A DNA stretch of 54,180 nt from SpSt-1165 sp964391725 (GTDB lineage Bacteria > Chloroflexota > Anaerolineae > Anaerolineales > Anaerolineaceae), in contig CAYMNB010000015.1 of the NCBI GenBank assembly GCA_964391725.1, positions 1-54,180 on the forward strand. The letters are read 5' to 3'. How positions within the stretch are numbered: the first letter of the stretch is position 1; every line of letters begins with the position of its first letter. The translations under genes and the position numbers were made by a program. The notes under the pieces are model-generated. The model did no database searches. It saw nothing but the letters and a program-made list of their open reading frames with translations, and had not been told where the DNA came from. Below, one piece after another: positions 34,567 to 43,195 of this stretch.

Positions 34567-35643
34567 TCAGGCAGGTATGTATCCAGTCACTTCAGCAACA
34601 CGCTGGAAAAAAGCCTGCTTTTCCGGCGTATTGATGCCCCAGTTCACCGGCGGGGTCTGGAAACCGCTCAATTCTTCATAACGTGTTTCTCGCGGCCGCG
34701 AACGATAATCCATGTATTTGTCGCCGCCATAGGCATCTTCACCGCCATAACCCTGGTCGTAATAGCCCCACGAGACCCCTTCCCGCCAGGCGGCATCCAG
34801 ATTGGGGATGCCGGGTGAATCCTCGTTAATGATGATAGGTTTAGGCGCTTTAACATAAGCCGGGTTGCGCCTGACATGCGCAACACCCAGCTGCAAGGTG
34901 TGCGGCAGACATTCATTTCCGTGCAGCAACACATAATCTGAAGCCGCCACCAGAGATGGCGACGGCAGGTTGCGGGTAACGTCCATGCCCGCCAGGCTGG
35001 TGGAAAACAGCATTTCCGGGAATTCTGGCTTCAATGCCAAAATAACTTTGTGCACCTGGTCGCCATGCAGCAACGGCGGTTTATAGACAGGTCCATTCTC
35101 ATTCGCGATCTCAACCAGGAAATTCTTCCTGCCGGTGTCACGCAAGAACTGGCAGGCGTTACGGGCGGCTTTCATCACGGTCTCATCCGACCAGCCCTCG
35201 GTGTGTTTCCAGTAAAAGAATCCCACGATCACCACCATCCCCAGGGCGTCGGCTGCTGCCAACACCTGTTGCATACGATAGGTATAGGCAGTTTTCAATT
35301 CTCCATGGTCAGTAAAGGCGTTGTTCTTAAAGTGGTTGTAGATATGCGGGGTATAAAGGGGGCCGCCTCCTTGAAAATTCACGGTAAACGCCAGCACACC
35401 ATGGTCGCGCCACTGCGGCAACGCCGCGCAGAATTCATCCACATTGCGCTGTGCATCCCATACCCCCGTGTCCGGATACGCCCAACGGTTGCTGGTATCG
35501 GGGTTCTCGTCATCAAATGTCGCCTGAACTGCGCGTACATTGAATAGCAAACCCTCGATTCGTCTGCCCTCAAATGTCCGCCCCGCATAGGTTGGCTTGC
35601 TATCAAGATATATATCCGTGCCGTGAATGGTTATCTCCGTCAT
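34567..35643 (-). CDS. Putative clan GH-A (cellulase-like) glycoside hydrolase
   Basis: A 358-residue protein with TIM-barrel glycosidase features: acid/base candidate E182 in LVEIANENG and nucleophile candidate E274 in PIIINEDSPG, about 90 residues apart as in clan GH-A enzymes. Substrate-binding aromatics occur in VNFQGGGPLYTPH, FFYWKHTEGWSDE and SWGYYDQGYGG. No signal peptide, so it probably acts on imported oligosaccharides in the cytoplasm. I cannot assign a GH family. The ATG at 35643 has AGGAG 7 nt upstream. It lies 54 nt after mfd in the same direction. Confidence 0.7.
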   Translation of the reverse strand: MTEITIHGTDIYLDSKPTYAGRTFEGRRIEGLLFNVRAVQATFDDENPDTSNRWAYPDTGVWDAQRNVDEFCAALPQWRDHGVLAFTVNFQGGGPLYTPHIYNHFKNNAFTDHGELKTAYTYRMQQVLAAADALGMVVIVGFFYWKHTEGWSDETVMKAARNACQFLRDTGRKNFLVEIANENGPVYKPPLLHGDQVHKVILALKPEFPEMLFSTSLAGMDVTRNLPSPSLVAASDYVLLHGNECLPHTLQLGVAHVRRNPAYVKAPKPIIINEDSPGIPNLDAAWREGVSWGYYDQGYGGEDAYGGDKYMDYRSRPRETRYEELSGFQTPPVNWGINTPEKQAFFQRVAEVTGYIPA

Positions 35644-35697
35644 CAGTATCTCCTGAGATTGCCTTATTCTCACTCGATTATACCCGCTGGGTTCAGG

Positions 35698-38600
35698 CTA
35701 TAACGTGCGCACTTTCAATTCACGCAGCAACTCATACAACACTTGCAGCAGATGCTCGCGCCAATCTGTGCCCTTCTTCAGCAGGATCCAGTAGCCATTC
35801 TTACCGGCGCGTGTGTCCATTCCCAACACCGGCAGGTCACGCTTCTTCTGGTTCTCCGGCAGCGGTGGGAAATGCAGCGCGATGCGATCATCTTCCATGG
35901 CGATGCTTGACAATCCGGCTTCTTCCGCCAGTAATTTGACGCGTATTTGATAGAACAGGTTCTGGGTTTCTTCCGGCAGCGCTCCAAAGCGGTCTGTGAA
36001 TTCTTCCATCATCTCACTGATTGATTGTTGGTCTTCCAGATCAGCGATACGCTGGTACAACTTCAATCGCAGGTCTTGTTTGGGTACATAGTTGACATCA
36101 ATGCCCACCGGCAACGGTAATTCCACCGAGACCGGCATGGCAATTTCCTTGATGCGCGGCAGACTGCCCGGCGGCAGACTGAAAGCACCATCCTGACGCA
36201 ATTGGTGAACCGCCTGCGCCAGCATGCGGGTATACAGATGAAAGCCCACCGTCTGAATACTGCCATGCTGACGGGTACCCAGCAACTCGCCTGCCCCACG
36301 CATTTCAAGATCACGCATAGCGATGGAATAACCCGCCCCCAGCTGTGTATTCTCCGCAATCACTTCCATGCGCTCCAGTCCTTCCGGGGTGGGTGTTTTG
36401 GTGCGATGACGGAAGAAATAGGCATACGCCCGCTGTGCACCGCGCCCGACCCGTCCCCTCAGTTGATATAACTGCGCCAGCCCGAAGGTATCGGCTCTGT
36501 CAACGATCAAGGTGTTGGCATTAGGAATGTCAAGCCCGGATTCGATAATGGAGGTGCACAACAACACATCAATGTCGCCATAGGTGAAGCGATGCATGAC
36601 ATCCGACAGATCCGCTTCCGGCATCTGCCCATGGCCGATGTCAATACGCGCCTCGGGAACCAAATTTTTCAAATAACGATACATGCCGTCAATGGTCATC
36701 ACGCGGTTGTGCACAAAAAAGATTTGTCCCCCGCGTTCTAATTCACGCAATATCGCTTGGCGGATAATGCGATCAGAAGATGGCCCGATGTGGGTGATAA
36801 TCGGCAGGCGTTCCTGCGGCGGGGTGTTGATGGTAGAAATGTCACGCGCGCCGGTCAACGCCATGTACAGGGTGCGCGGAATGGGCGTAGCAGTCAGTGT
36901 CAGTACATCCAACTCTGTACGCATTTTTTTGAAATATTCTTTATGCGCCACGCCAAAGCGCTGTTCTTCATCAATGATCAACAAACCCAGGTCTTTGAAC
37001 AGCACATCACCCTGCAATAAGCGATGCGTGCCAATCACAATATCGACCTCGCCTTTGTACAGTTGATGCAGAATGTGGGTTTGTTCTCGCGGGGTGCGAA
37101 AACGTGAAAGCATTTCCACCTTGACAGGAAAGACCGCCAATCGTTGCGAGAAGGTGTCAAAATGCTGCTGCGCCAACACGGTCGTGGGCGCCAGCAGCGC
37201 TACCTGTTTGCCATCCATCACCGCTTTGAACGCCGCACGCAGTGCTACTTCCGTCTTGCCATACCCTACATCACCGCACAAAAGGCGGTCCATCGGGCGC
37301 GGGCGTTGCATGTCACGCTTCACTTCCTGAATAGCTTTGATCTGGTCAGGGGTCTCAAAATAGGGGAAACTGGCCTCCAGTTCCTGCTGCCAGGGGGTAT
37401 CTTCTGAAAAAGCATAGCCGGGCACCAGCTGGCGGCGGGCATAGATTTCCAACAGTTCTTCCGCCACTTCCACCAGGCTTTCCTGCACCTTCTGGCGTGA
37501 TTGTTTCCATTCACCGCTGCCGACGCGGGCGATCTTGGGCGTACGCGCATCCGCCCCGATGTAACGGCTGAGGCGGTCTGCCTGATGAATAGGCACAAAC
37601 AATTCATCTTCGTTGGCGTATTCCACACACAAATACTCGCGCTCTACGCCTTCCAGCACCCGCCTGACCAATCCTTTGAATTTGCCGATGCCGTGATCGA
37701 CATGCACGACATAATCGCCAACCGCAAAACCTTCGTAGATGGCTTCCGGTGAAGCCGGCGTTTCCATCCTGCGGCGGCGGCTGGTCGGGCGTCCCCATCC
37801 GAAGATTTCACCATCCGTATACAGAATTACTTTGTGCCCGTCATCATGGGTCAATACCCAGCCTTCATCCAACGAATCATCCCAGAATGTCGGCTCTGTC
37901 AAATCAAGTTCCAGATAGCCGGTCTGATCATGCCACAAACCTTGCAGGCGTGAAGCCTGGCGCGAAACCACCACACTGGCCTGCCCCTGATAGGCATGAT
38001 CCAGCATGTCATCAATGACCTCCTTCAGACGGCCATTAAAGCGTTCGCCCGGGACAAAATGCTGCGACAATTCGCTGTCCTGCTCTGCCGCCGAATAGCC
38101 CAGCTCAATTTTCTGCAGGGCATGCATACGGTCTTCCATCTCGCTCCAGGTCAGGTAAGGCCGGGGGAAATCCTCCTGCAACACCCCAAGATCAAGCCCG
38201 TCCTGCCGTTCCTTTAAAGCCATCAGCTCAACCTCTTCGGTGCGGTCACGCAGCAGTTCCTGGTCTTCCATGATGATTAAGGTATTTTTGGGCAGAAAAT
38301 CCAGCACACAACTGATATCCGTATGTGCCACCGGGATCTGGAACTCATCAATCTGGTCAAAGGGGATATCCTGCTTCACCGCTTCAACCGGCAGAACTTC
38401 TCTCGCTGGCGTGACCCATACCTGATCAATTTTTTCGAGGCTGCGCTGGGTGGTGGGATCAAAACGCCGGATGGAGTCCACCTCGTCACCGAAAAAGTCA
38501 AGCCGCAGCGGCATGGGCTCAGACGGCACCCACACATCCAGGATACCTCCCCGCTGGCTGAAAGTGCCGCGTTCATAGACACTATCCGCGGCTTGATATC

Positions 38601-39123
38601 CGATACCGACCCATTGCCGCCGCAGTTCTTCCGGCTGGACACGAGCGCCCTGCCGCAAATTGGTGCTGTTTTTTAAAAATTCTCGTCGGCTGAATGTGCG
38701 TGCCATGATCGCCCGCAAAGGCGCCATGATAAGCGGCGCCGGCCGGTCGTCTTTGGAAAAAGGCAGATGATACGCTGCCAGCCGTGCAAAGCACACCAGG
38801 CGGTTTTGGCGTGCACCTGCCCCCCATTCAGCTATTTCGTAGAACAGCGGTGTTGGCGCAGGAAAATGATACGGCTCCTCCTCCCCCAGCCAAAAGCCTA
38901 TCTCATCCAATTGATTGACGGTTCGGTCGGTGCGGTCTGTCACATACAGAATCGGCCACTTAAGATCTTGGTGCAGTAATGTTAATGTCGGCAGGCGCAG
39001 CGAACGCAGCAGTGACAGACTGGCAACATCCTGCCCCTGCCGTATCTGATTCAACAGGGCTTGATAGGCACTGAGTGACCGGATCTCGGCCAGTAAAGTG
39101 TCAGTCGGGTTGAACGCTGCCAT
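35698..39123 (-). CDS. mfd: Transcription-repair coupling factor Mfd
   Basis: A 1141-residue translocase that removes stalled RNA polymerase and recruits UvrA. Domains in order: UvrB-homology region; CarD-like RNA-polymerase-interacting domain (GDYVVHVDHGIGKFKGLVRRVLEG); SF2 motor with Walker A LLCGDVGYGKTEVALRAAF, LLAPTTVLAQQHF, DEEQRFGVAHKE and TATPIPRTL; second motor lobe with TSIIESGLDIPNANTLI and YQLRGRVGRG; and the C-terminal TRCF domain. Full length. Its ATG lies inside pth (23-nt overlap), implying coupled translation of pth and mfd. Confidence 0.98.
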   Translation of the reverse strand: MAAFNPTDTLLAEIRSLSAYQALLNQIRQGQDVASLSLLRSLRLPTLTLLHQDLKWPILYVTDRTDRTVNQLDEIGFWLGEEEPYHFPAPTPLFYEIAEWGAGARQNRLVCFARLAAYHLPFSKDDRPAPLIMAPLRAIMARTFSRREFLKNSTNLRQGARVQPEELRRQWVGIGYQAADSVYERGTFSQRGGILDVWVPSEPMPLRLDFFGDEVDSIRRFDPTTQRSLEKIDQVWVTPAREVLPVEAVKQDIPFDQIDEFQIPVAHTDISCVLDFLPKNTLIIMEDQELLRDRTEEVELMALKERQDGLDLGVLQEDFPRPYLTWSEMEDRMHALQKIELGYSAAEQDSELSQHFVPGERFNGRLKEVIDDMLDHAYQGQASVVVSRQASRLQGLWHDQTGYLELDLTEPTFWDDSLDEGWVLTHDDGHKVILYTDGEIFGWGRPTSRRRRMETPASPEAIYEGFAVGDYVVHVDHGIGKFKGLVRRVLEGVEREYLCVEYANEDELFVPIHQADRLSRYIGADARTPKIARVGSGEWKQSRQKVQESLVEVAEELLEIYARRQLVPGYAFSEDTPWQQELEASFPYFETPDQIKAIQEVKRDMQRPRPMDRLLCGDVGYGKTEVALRAAFKAVMDGKQVALLAPTTVLAQQHFDTFSQRLAVFPVKVEMLSRFRTPREQTHILHQLYKGEVDIVIGTHRLLQGDVLFKDLGLLIIDEEQRFGVAHKEYFKKMRTELDVLTLTATPIPRTLYMALTGARDISTINTPPQERLPIITHIGPSSDRIIRQAILRELERGGQIFFVHNRVMTIDGMYRYLKNLVPEARIDIGHGQMPEADLSDVMHRFTYGDIDVLLCTSIIESGLDIPNANTLIVDRADTFGLAQLYQLRGRVGRGAQRAYAYFFRHRTKTPTPEGLERMEVIAENTQLGAGYSIAMRDLEMRGAGELLGTRQHGSIQTVGFHLYTRMLAQAVHQLRQDGAFSLPPGSLPRIKEIAMPVSVELPLPVGIDVNYVPKQDLRLKLYQRIADLEDQQSISEMMEEFTDRFGALPEETQNLFYQIRVKLLAEEAGLSSIAMEDDRIALHFPPLPENQKKRDLPVLGMDTRAGKNGYWILLKKGTDWREHLLQVLYELLRELKVRTL

Positions 39124-39724
39124 TGTATTTGTTCATGGTTTTTTCTAAGCCTGCATCGATGAATGATATCACCGCATCACGCGCCGTCAATATGGTGAAT
39201 TCTGCCAGTTCTTGTTCATTTGGCAGGAAATTTTCAAGGACATAATCCTTGGGATCCATTCTGCCGGGCGGGCGGCCGATGCCGAAACGTATGCGCGCAA
39301 ATTCCGGTGTACCCAACTGCTCAATGATCGACTGCACCCCTTTCTGTCCGCCCGCTCCACCGCCCGGGCGGATGCGTAAAGTGCCCAAAGGCAAATCGAG
39401 GTCATCATGAATTACCACGATATTTTCCACAGGCACTTTATAAAACCTCGCCAGAGCAGAGACAGCCTGTCCAGAAAGGTTCATGAAGGTCTGCGGCTTC
39501 ACCAGGATAACCTTTTTGTCGTCGCGCTTGCCTTCACCGATGATGGCTTTCGACTTCACCTTACCAGGTGTGATACCTAATACCCGTGCGACATTGTTAA
39601 TAACCTGGAAACCCACGTTATGCCGGGTAGCGGAGTAGCGACTGCCCGGATTGCCCAGTCCGACAATCAAATATACACCCACAGAAGATTCCCCGATGGG
39701 TGCTTTTCTTTTGAATAAATTCAT
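39101..39724 (-). CDS. pth: Peptidyl-tRNA hydrolase
   Basis: A 207-residue Pth enzyme that frees tRNAs from peptides dropped off the ribosome. Catalytic and substrate-binding landmarks: YLIVGLGNPGSRYSATRHNVGF (catalytic His), VKPQTFMNLSG, VIHDDLDLPLGTLRIRPGGGAGGQKG and FARIRFGIGRPPG. An approximately 15-residue N-terminal extension (NLFKRKAPIGESSVG) precedes the normal start. GGGAG lies upstream of the ATG. It overlaps mfd, and a small membrane-protein gene precedes it by 40 nt. Confidence 0.96.
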   Translation of the reverse strand: MNLFKRKAPIGESSVGVYLIVGLGNPGSRYSATRHNVGFQVINNVARVLGITPGKVKSKAIIGEGKRDDKKVILVKPQTFMNLSGQAVSALARFYKVPVENIVVIHDDLDLPLGTLRIRPGGGAGGQKGVQSIIEQLGTPEFARIRFGIGRPPGRMDPKDYVLENFLPNEQELAEFTILTARDAVISFIDAGLEKTMNKYNGSVQPD

Positions 39725-39764
39725 ACCATCGTGCTCCCGAATTTTTCACGCGGTTTTGTTTCTG

Positions 39765-40376
39765 TTAGCGGCGGCGTTGGCGTTTTTTTCTGCGGTTGAA
39801 TTGTGTATAGATGTAGAAAAGAACTGCCAGGAAAATGATCACCAACACCGTGTACAGCATACCGCGCAGCATACTCGCCCACAAACCCGTGCCGGTTTCA
39901 GGTTCTTCTGAGATCTCAAAGTCACCTTCCAGCGGAATTTCAGTCGGCACCGGCGTCGGCATGATGCGGTCTTCTTCACTCACCTCAGAATAGTTACGCA
40001 CTTTCAAATCAGTCGCGTAATCGTACTGGGGCCGGTCATCTTCAAAAAATACGGTCAGCCGCAGCCGATAATCGCCATCGGTAATCTGTTGGGTATCCCA
40101 GGTGGTCAGGATGCCTTCGGCGATGCGCTCATTGGATTCGTGCAGCAAGAACCAGGTAGTGTCGTTGGTGCCGCTCTCATGAGCGAATTCCAGCGCAAAC
40201 GACTTGAAGCCAGGCACATCGGTGTTACCGCGGATCAGCACATTGCCCTGCAAAATAGACCCGTTCACCGGTTCTGTCAACAGCACACGATCTTCTTGCA
40301 ACGGCGCCAGTCCCGCGACCAACATCGCCATAACCAGCACCGAAATAATCAAAAATAACTTCGACCGATTGTTCAT
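39765..40376 (-). CDS. Exported beta-rich protein with C-terminal membrane anchor
   Basis: A 203-residue protein: signal peptide (SKLFLIISVLVMAMLVAGLA), a beta-rich extracytoplasmic domain (LLTEPVNGSILQGNVLIRGNTDVPGFKSFALEFAH, DGDYRLRLTVFFED) that resembles an Ig-like or Big-type fold (inference), a PTPVPTEIPLEG linker, a C-terminal membrane helix (about 169-193) and a strongly basic end (NRRKKRQRRR). Function unknown. It begins 7 nt after a -10 element and has no Shine-Dalgarno sequence. First gene of a probable operon with pth and mfd. Confidence 0.8.
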   Translation of the reverse strand: MNNRSKLFLIISVLVMAMLVAGLAPLQEDRVLLTEPVNGSILQGNVLIRGNTDVPGFKSFALEFAHESGTNDTTWFLLHESNERIAEGILTTWDTQQITDGDYRLRLTVFFEDDRPQYDYATDLKVRNYSEVSEEDRIMPTPVPTEIPLEGDFEISEEPETGTGLWASMLRGMLYTVLVIIFLAVLFYIYTQFNRRKKRQRRR

Positions 40377-40382
40377 GCAGTT

Positions 40383-40411
40383 AGTGTAGCATGAAGAAAA
40401 ATAGAAAGCAA
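40383..40411 (-). promoter_or_regulatory. Leaderless promoter of the 40376 gene (pth-mfd operon)
   Basis: On the minus strand: -35 TTGCTT (40411-40406), 17-bp spacer, extended -10 TGC-TACACT (40388-40383), then 6 nt (AACTGC) and the ATG at 40376. Confidence 0.65.
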
Positions 40412-40608
40412 AACTGCAATTGCCCTCCTCTTTGACGGAGATTCGTTAACTTAATATAATAACCCCTCTCCAAAAGGCAAAACATCCTCTCATAAACCTT
40501 AAATAATGTTAGAATAATAAAAGATGTTGTTTTATTTCAAATTAATCTATTGTATGCTTAGTATTAAGCAGCAGCAACATCACACAATACCAAGGCTGGA
40601 GAAAAACC

Positions 40609-41070
40609 ATGTCAGAAGAAGTGACAAAGACTGACCCCACCATCAAAGTAGAAACTTCGCAGGCAGCCCCTGCCCAAGGGACACAGCAGCCCAATAAAGC
40701 CCAGATAATCGGCATCGCAGTTGCTGCCGTGTTGTTCATTGGCTTGATCATCACAGGCGCTGTCTTGCTGCTGACTGGCGACCCGGGCACCGCCGCCAAA
40801 TGGCGTGATGTCTTCATCATCTTCATGGCGCTCGAAATGCTGGTGATTGGTGTCGCCATCGTCATCCTGATGGTACAGCTGGCGGTGTTGATCAACCTGC
40901 TGCAAAATGAAATCCGCCCCATCCTTGAATCCACCAACCAGACCGTCAATACGGTCAAGGGCACCGCCGAATTTCTCAGCAAAAATGTGTCCGATCCAGT
41001 GATTAAACTCAATGGAGCCCTGGCTGGATTAAAGCAATTGATCAATTTGGTAAAACATCCGGGCGAATAG
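40609..41070 (+). CDS. Two-TM envelope protein (paralogue of 14775)
   Basis: A 153-residue protein: polar Gln/Pro/Ala N-terminus, two membrane helices (about 32-55 and 67-95), and an amphipathic C-terminus (IRPILESTNQTVNTVKGTAEFLSKNVSDPVIKLNGALAGLKQLI) that recalls DUF948-type proteins. It shares plan and C-terminal pattern with the product of 14775. The next gene, 59 nt downstream, is a YtxH protein, so the pair probably forms an envelope-stress module. GGAG lies 9 nt before the ATG. Function unknown. Confidence 0.8.
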   Translation: MSEEVTKTDPTIKVETSQAAPAQGTQQPNKAQIIGIAVAAVLFIGLIITGAVLLLTGDPGTAAKWRDVFIIFMALEMLVIGVAIVILMVQLAVLINLLQNEIRPILESTNQTVNTVKGTAEFLSKNVSDPVIKLNGALAGLKQLINLVKHPGE

Positions 41071-41129
41071 CCCATGTAGAAAAACTTATAAAATTTTTGA
41101 AATCAGACAAAAATAAAAGGAGATCCACT

Positions 41130-41501
41130 ATGTCAGACAATGATAAATTTGGTGCATTTGTAACTGGTTTTCTCACCGGCGTGATCGCTGGTGGCGTTGC
41201 CTCTCTGCTGCTCGCCCCGCAATCCGGCGAAGAAACTCGCAAGCTGATCAAAGAGAAAAGCGTAGAAGTGTATGAAAAAGCCGAAAAGAACTTCGAAGAG
41301 GCTTACGCCCAGGCTGAAGCTTCGTTGGCAGAAGCCCGCGCAAAGATCGAGGAACTGACGGAACAGGCCAAGGAAAAAGCCGAGGAACTGCAGGAAAAAA
41401 GCCACATCATGCTTGAAAATATTGCCCCCGCTGGCAAGAAAACCAAAGTAGAAGAAGTTGTGGCAGAAGAACCTGTCGAAGAAACCCCCGCAGAAGAATA
41501 A
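41130..41501 (+). CDS. YtxH domain protein
   Basis: A 123-residue YtxH family protein: glycine-rich membrane segment with the family signature (FGAFVTGFLTGVIAGGVASLLLAPQSGEETRKLIKEKS), then a long charged coiled coil (AQAEASLAEARAKIEELTEQAKEKAEELQ) and an acidic Glu/Val/Pro tail (VVAEEPVEETPAEE). YtxH proteins are anchored stress-associated proteins. The ATG at 41130 has AAGGAG 8 nt upstream; an earlier in-frame start lacks one. Closed by the terminator at 41535. Confidence 0.9.
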   Translation: MSDNDKFGAFVTGFLTGVIAGGVASLLLAPQSGEETRKLIKEKSVEVYEKAEKNFEEAYAQAEASLAEARAKIEELTEQAKEKAEELQEKSHIMLENIAPAGKKTKVEEVVAEEPVEETPAEE

Positions 41502-41534
41502 ACTACCTAAGCTAACGAAAATTTCATAAATAAG

Positions 41535-41568
41535 CAACGTGCCGCCATGATGGTGGCCGTTGTTTTTT
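41535..41568 (+). terminator. Intrinsic terminator after the YtxH gene
   Basis: CAACG plus GCCGCCAT pair with ATGGTGGC plus CGTTG (one G:T pair), followed by TTTTTT. Strong hairpin. Confidence 0.88.
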
Positions 41569-41590
41569 AATGCCTCACTGAGTTCGCCCA

Positions 41591-41599
41591 TGTTATACT
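41591..41599 (+). promoter_or_regulatory. Extended -10 promoter
   Basis: TGT-TATACT 28 nt upstream of the ATG at 41627; an AGGAGG ribosome binding site lies in the short leader. The -35 is weak. Confidence 0.55.
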
Positions 41600-41626
41600 G
41601 AATGGGTTGTTAACCACAGGAGGCAT

Positions 41627-43192
41627 ATGCGCAAATACCTATACTTTACCATCTTCACCTCAGGCATGGCGTCGCTGGCAATCGAGATGGCGGCCAGCCG
41701 TTTACTCAGCAACGTTTACGGCACCTCTAACCTGGTCTGGGCGGGTATCATCGGCCTGATCCTGATCTATCTGGCAGTCGGCAATTTCATCGGCGGCCGC
41801 TGGGCTGACCGGTCTCCCCACAAAAAGACCTTTTTTGCCATTCTGGTGTATGCTGGTTTGACAACCGCTATCGTGCCAGTCATCGCACAGCCCGTACTGC
41901 GCACGGCTGCCAACGCTTTCGACCAGTTGCAAATTGGTATTCTGGTTGGCGCGTTTGTTTCTGTTATGATCCTGATGGTGGTGCCCATCATCTTGCTGGG
42001 CATGGCTTCTCCCTTCGGTATCCGCATCATTGCGGATGAAGAAGGCATTGGTGCCAGCCAGTTGGGCAAAATCTCCGGCAAAGTGTATGCCATCTCCACC
42101 ATCGGCTCCTTCATCGGCACCTTTCTGCCCGGCCTCATCATGATCCCCACCATTGGCACCTACCAGACATTTGTGGTGCTGGGCGGATTATTGACCCTGA
42201 TCTCCCTGATCGGCATTCTGCGGTCTGACGGCTGGCGCAAGGCTCTTCCGCTGGGCTGGACTTTTTTGATGATTTTAATAATCTCCTTCTTTGGCATCCA
42301 ACGAACCATCAAAAACAGCCAGTACATGATCTATGAAGGTGAATCTGCTTATAACTATATTCAGGTGCTGGAAATTGGCGATGCCCGCTATCTACGCCTG
42401 AACGAAGGCCAGGGCCAGCATTCCGTCTATCATCCTGATGAATATTATTTCAGCGGGCCCTGGTCACAGGTACTGGTTGCCCCCTTTTTCAACCACGCGC
42501 CGGTTGCGCCAGCAGACATTCAGCGCATTGCCATCGTCGGACTTGCCGCAGGCACCACCGCCCGCCAGGCTTCAGTCGTTTATCCCCAGGCTATCGTTGA
42601 CGGCTGGGAGATCGACCCCAAGATCATCGAAATCGGCAAGCAGTATTTCGGCATGGACTTGCCCAACCTGAACGCCTATGCCCAGGACGGTCGCTGGGGC
42701 CTTGAACACAGTCCCTATTTGTATGACATCATCAGCGTTGATGCTTACCGCCCGCCCTACATACCGCCCCATCTGACCACTGTAGAATTTTTCGGCATCG
42801 CCCACGAAAGATTAACAGACAATGGCGTACTGGTCATCAACGTCGGGCGCACCAACACCGACCGCCGGTTGGTCGACGCCCTTGCTACCACTATTTCCGT
42901 CCACTTCCCCTCGGTGCATGTGATGGATTTGCCATCGGCCTTCAACACCATCATCTTTGCCACCAAACAACCCACCGCGCAGGAAAACTTTGCGGAAAAC
43001 ATGGCACTGTTATGGGAAGACCCCGACACCGCCATGATGCTGAAATATGCCATGCTCAACACCCAAAGCAACTTTGCCCCACAACCCCAAACCACCATCG
43101 TCTTTACCGATGACAAAGCCGGCATTGAGTGGATGACCAACAATTTAATGATCCAATTCGCCCTCAATGAGGGCCTGGGCACCCTGGAGTGA
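41627..43192 (+). CDS. Membrane-fused spermidine-synthase-like protein
   Basis: A 521-residue fusion. The N-terminal half has about seven membrane helices (SGMASLAIEMAASRLLSNVYGTSNLVWAG, FIGGRWADRSPHKK) of the type fused to polyamine synthases. The C-terminal half is a spermidine-synthase-like Rossmann domain (YNYIQVLEIGDARYLRLNEGQGQHSVY, IAIVGLAAGTTARQAS, VDGWEIDPKIIEIGKQYF, DIISVDAYRPPYIPPHL). The residues that would define an aminopropyltransferase are partly altered (VDAYRPP where the enzyme has a DSSDP-like motif), so polyamine synthesis is uncertain. The next gene starts 4 nt after the stop. Confidence 0.85.
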   Translation: MRKYLYFTIFTSGMASLAIEMAASRLLSNVYGTSNLVWAGIIGLILIYLAVGNFIGGRWADRSPHKKTFFAILVYAGLTTAIVPVIAQPVLRTAANAFDQLQIGILVGAFVSVMILMVVPIILLGMASPFGIRIIADEEGIGASQLGKISGKVYAISTIGSFIGTFLPGLIMIPTIGTYQTFVVLGGLLTLISLIGILRSDGWRKALPLGWTFLMILIISFFGIQRTIKNSQYMIYEGESAYNYIQVLEIGDARYLRLNEGQGQHSVYHPDEYYFSGPWSQVLVAPFFNHAPVAPADIQRIAIVGLAAGTTARQASVVYPQAIVDGWEIDPKIIEIGKQYFGMDLPNLNAYAQDGRWGLEHSPYLYDIISVDAYRPPYIPPHLTTVEFFGIAHERLTDNGVLVINVGRTNTDRRLVDALATTISVHFPSVHVMDLPSAFNTIIFATKQPTAQENFAENMALLWEDPDTAMMLKYAMLNTQSNFAPQPQTTIVFTDDKAGIEWMTNNLMIQFALNEGLGTLE

Positions 43193-43195
43193 GTG

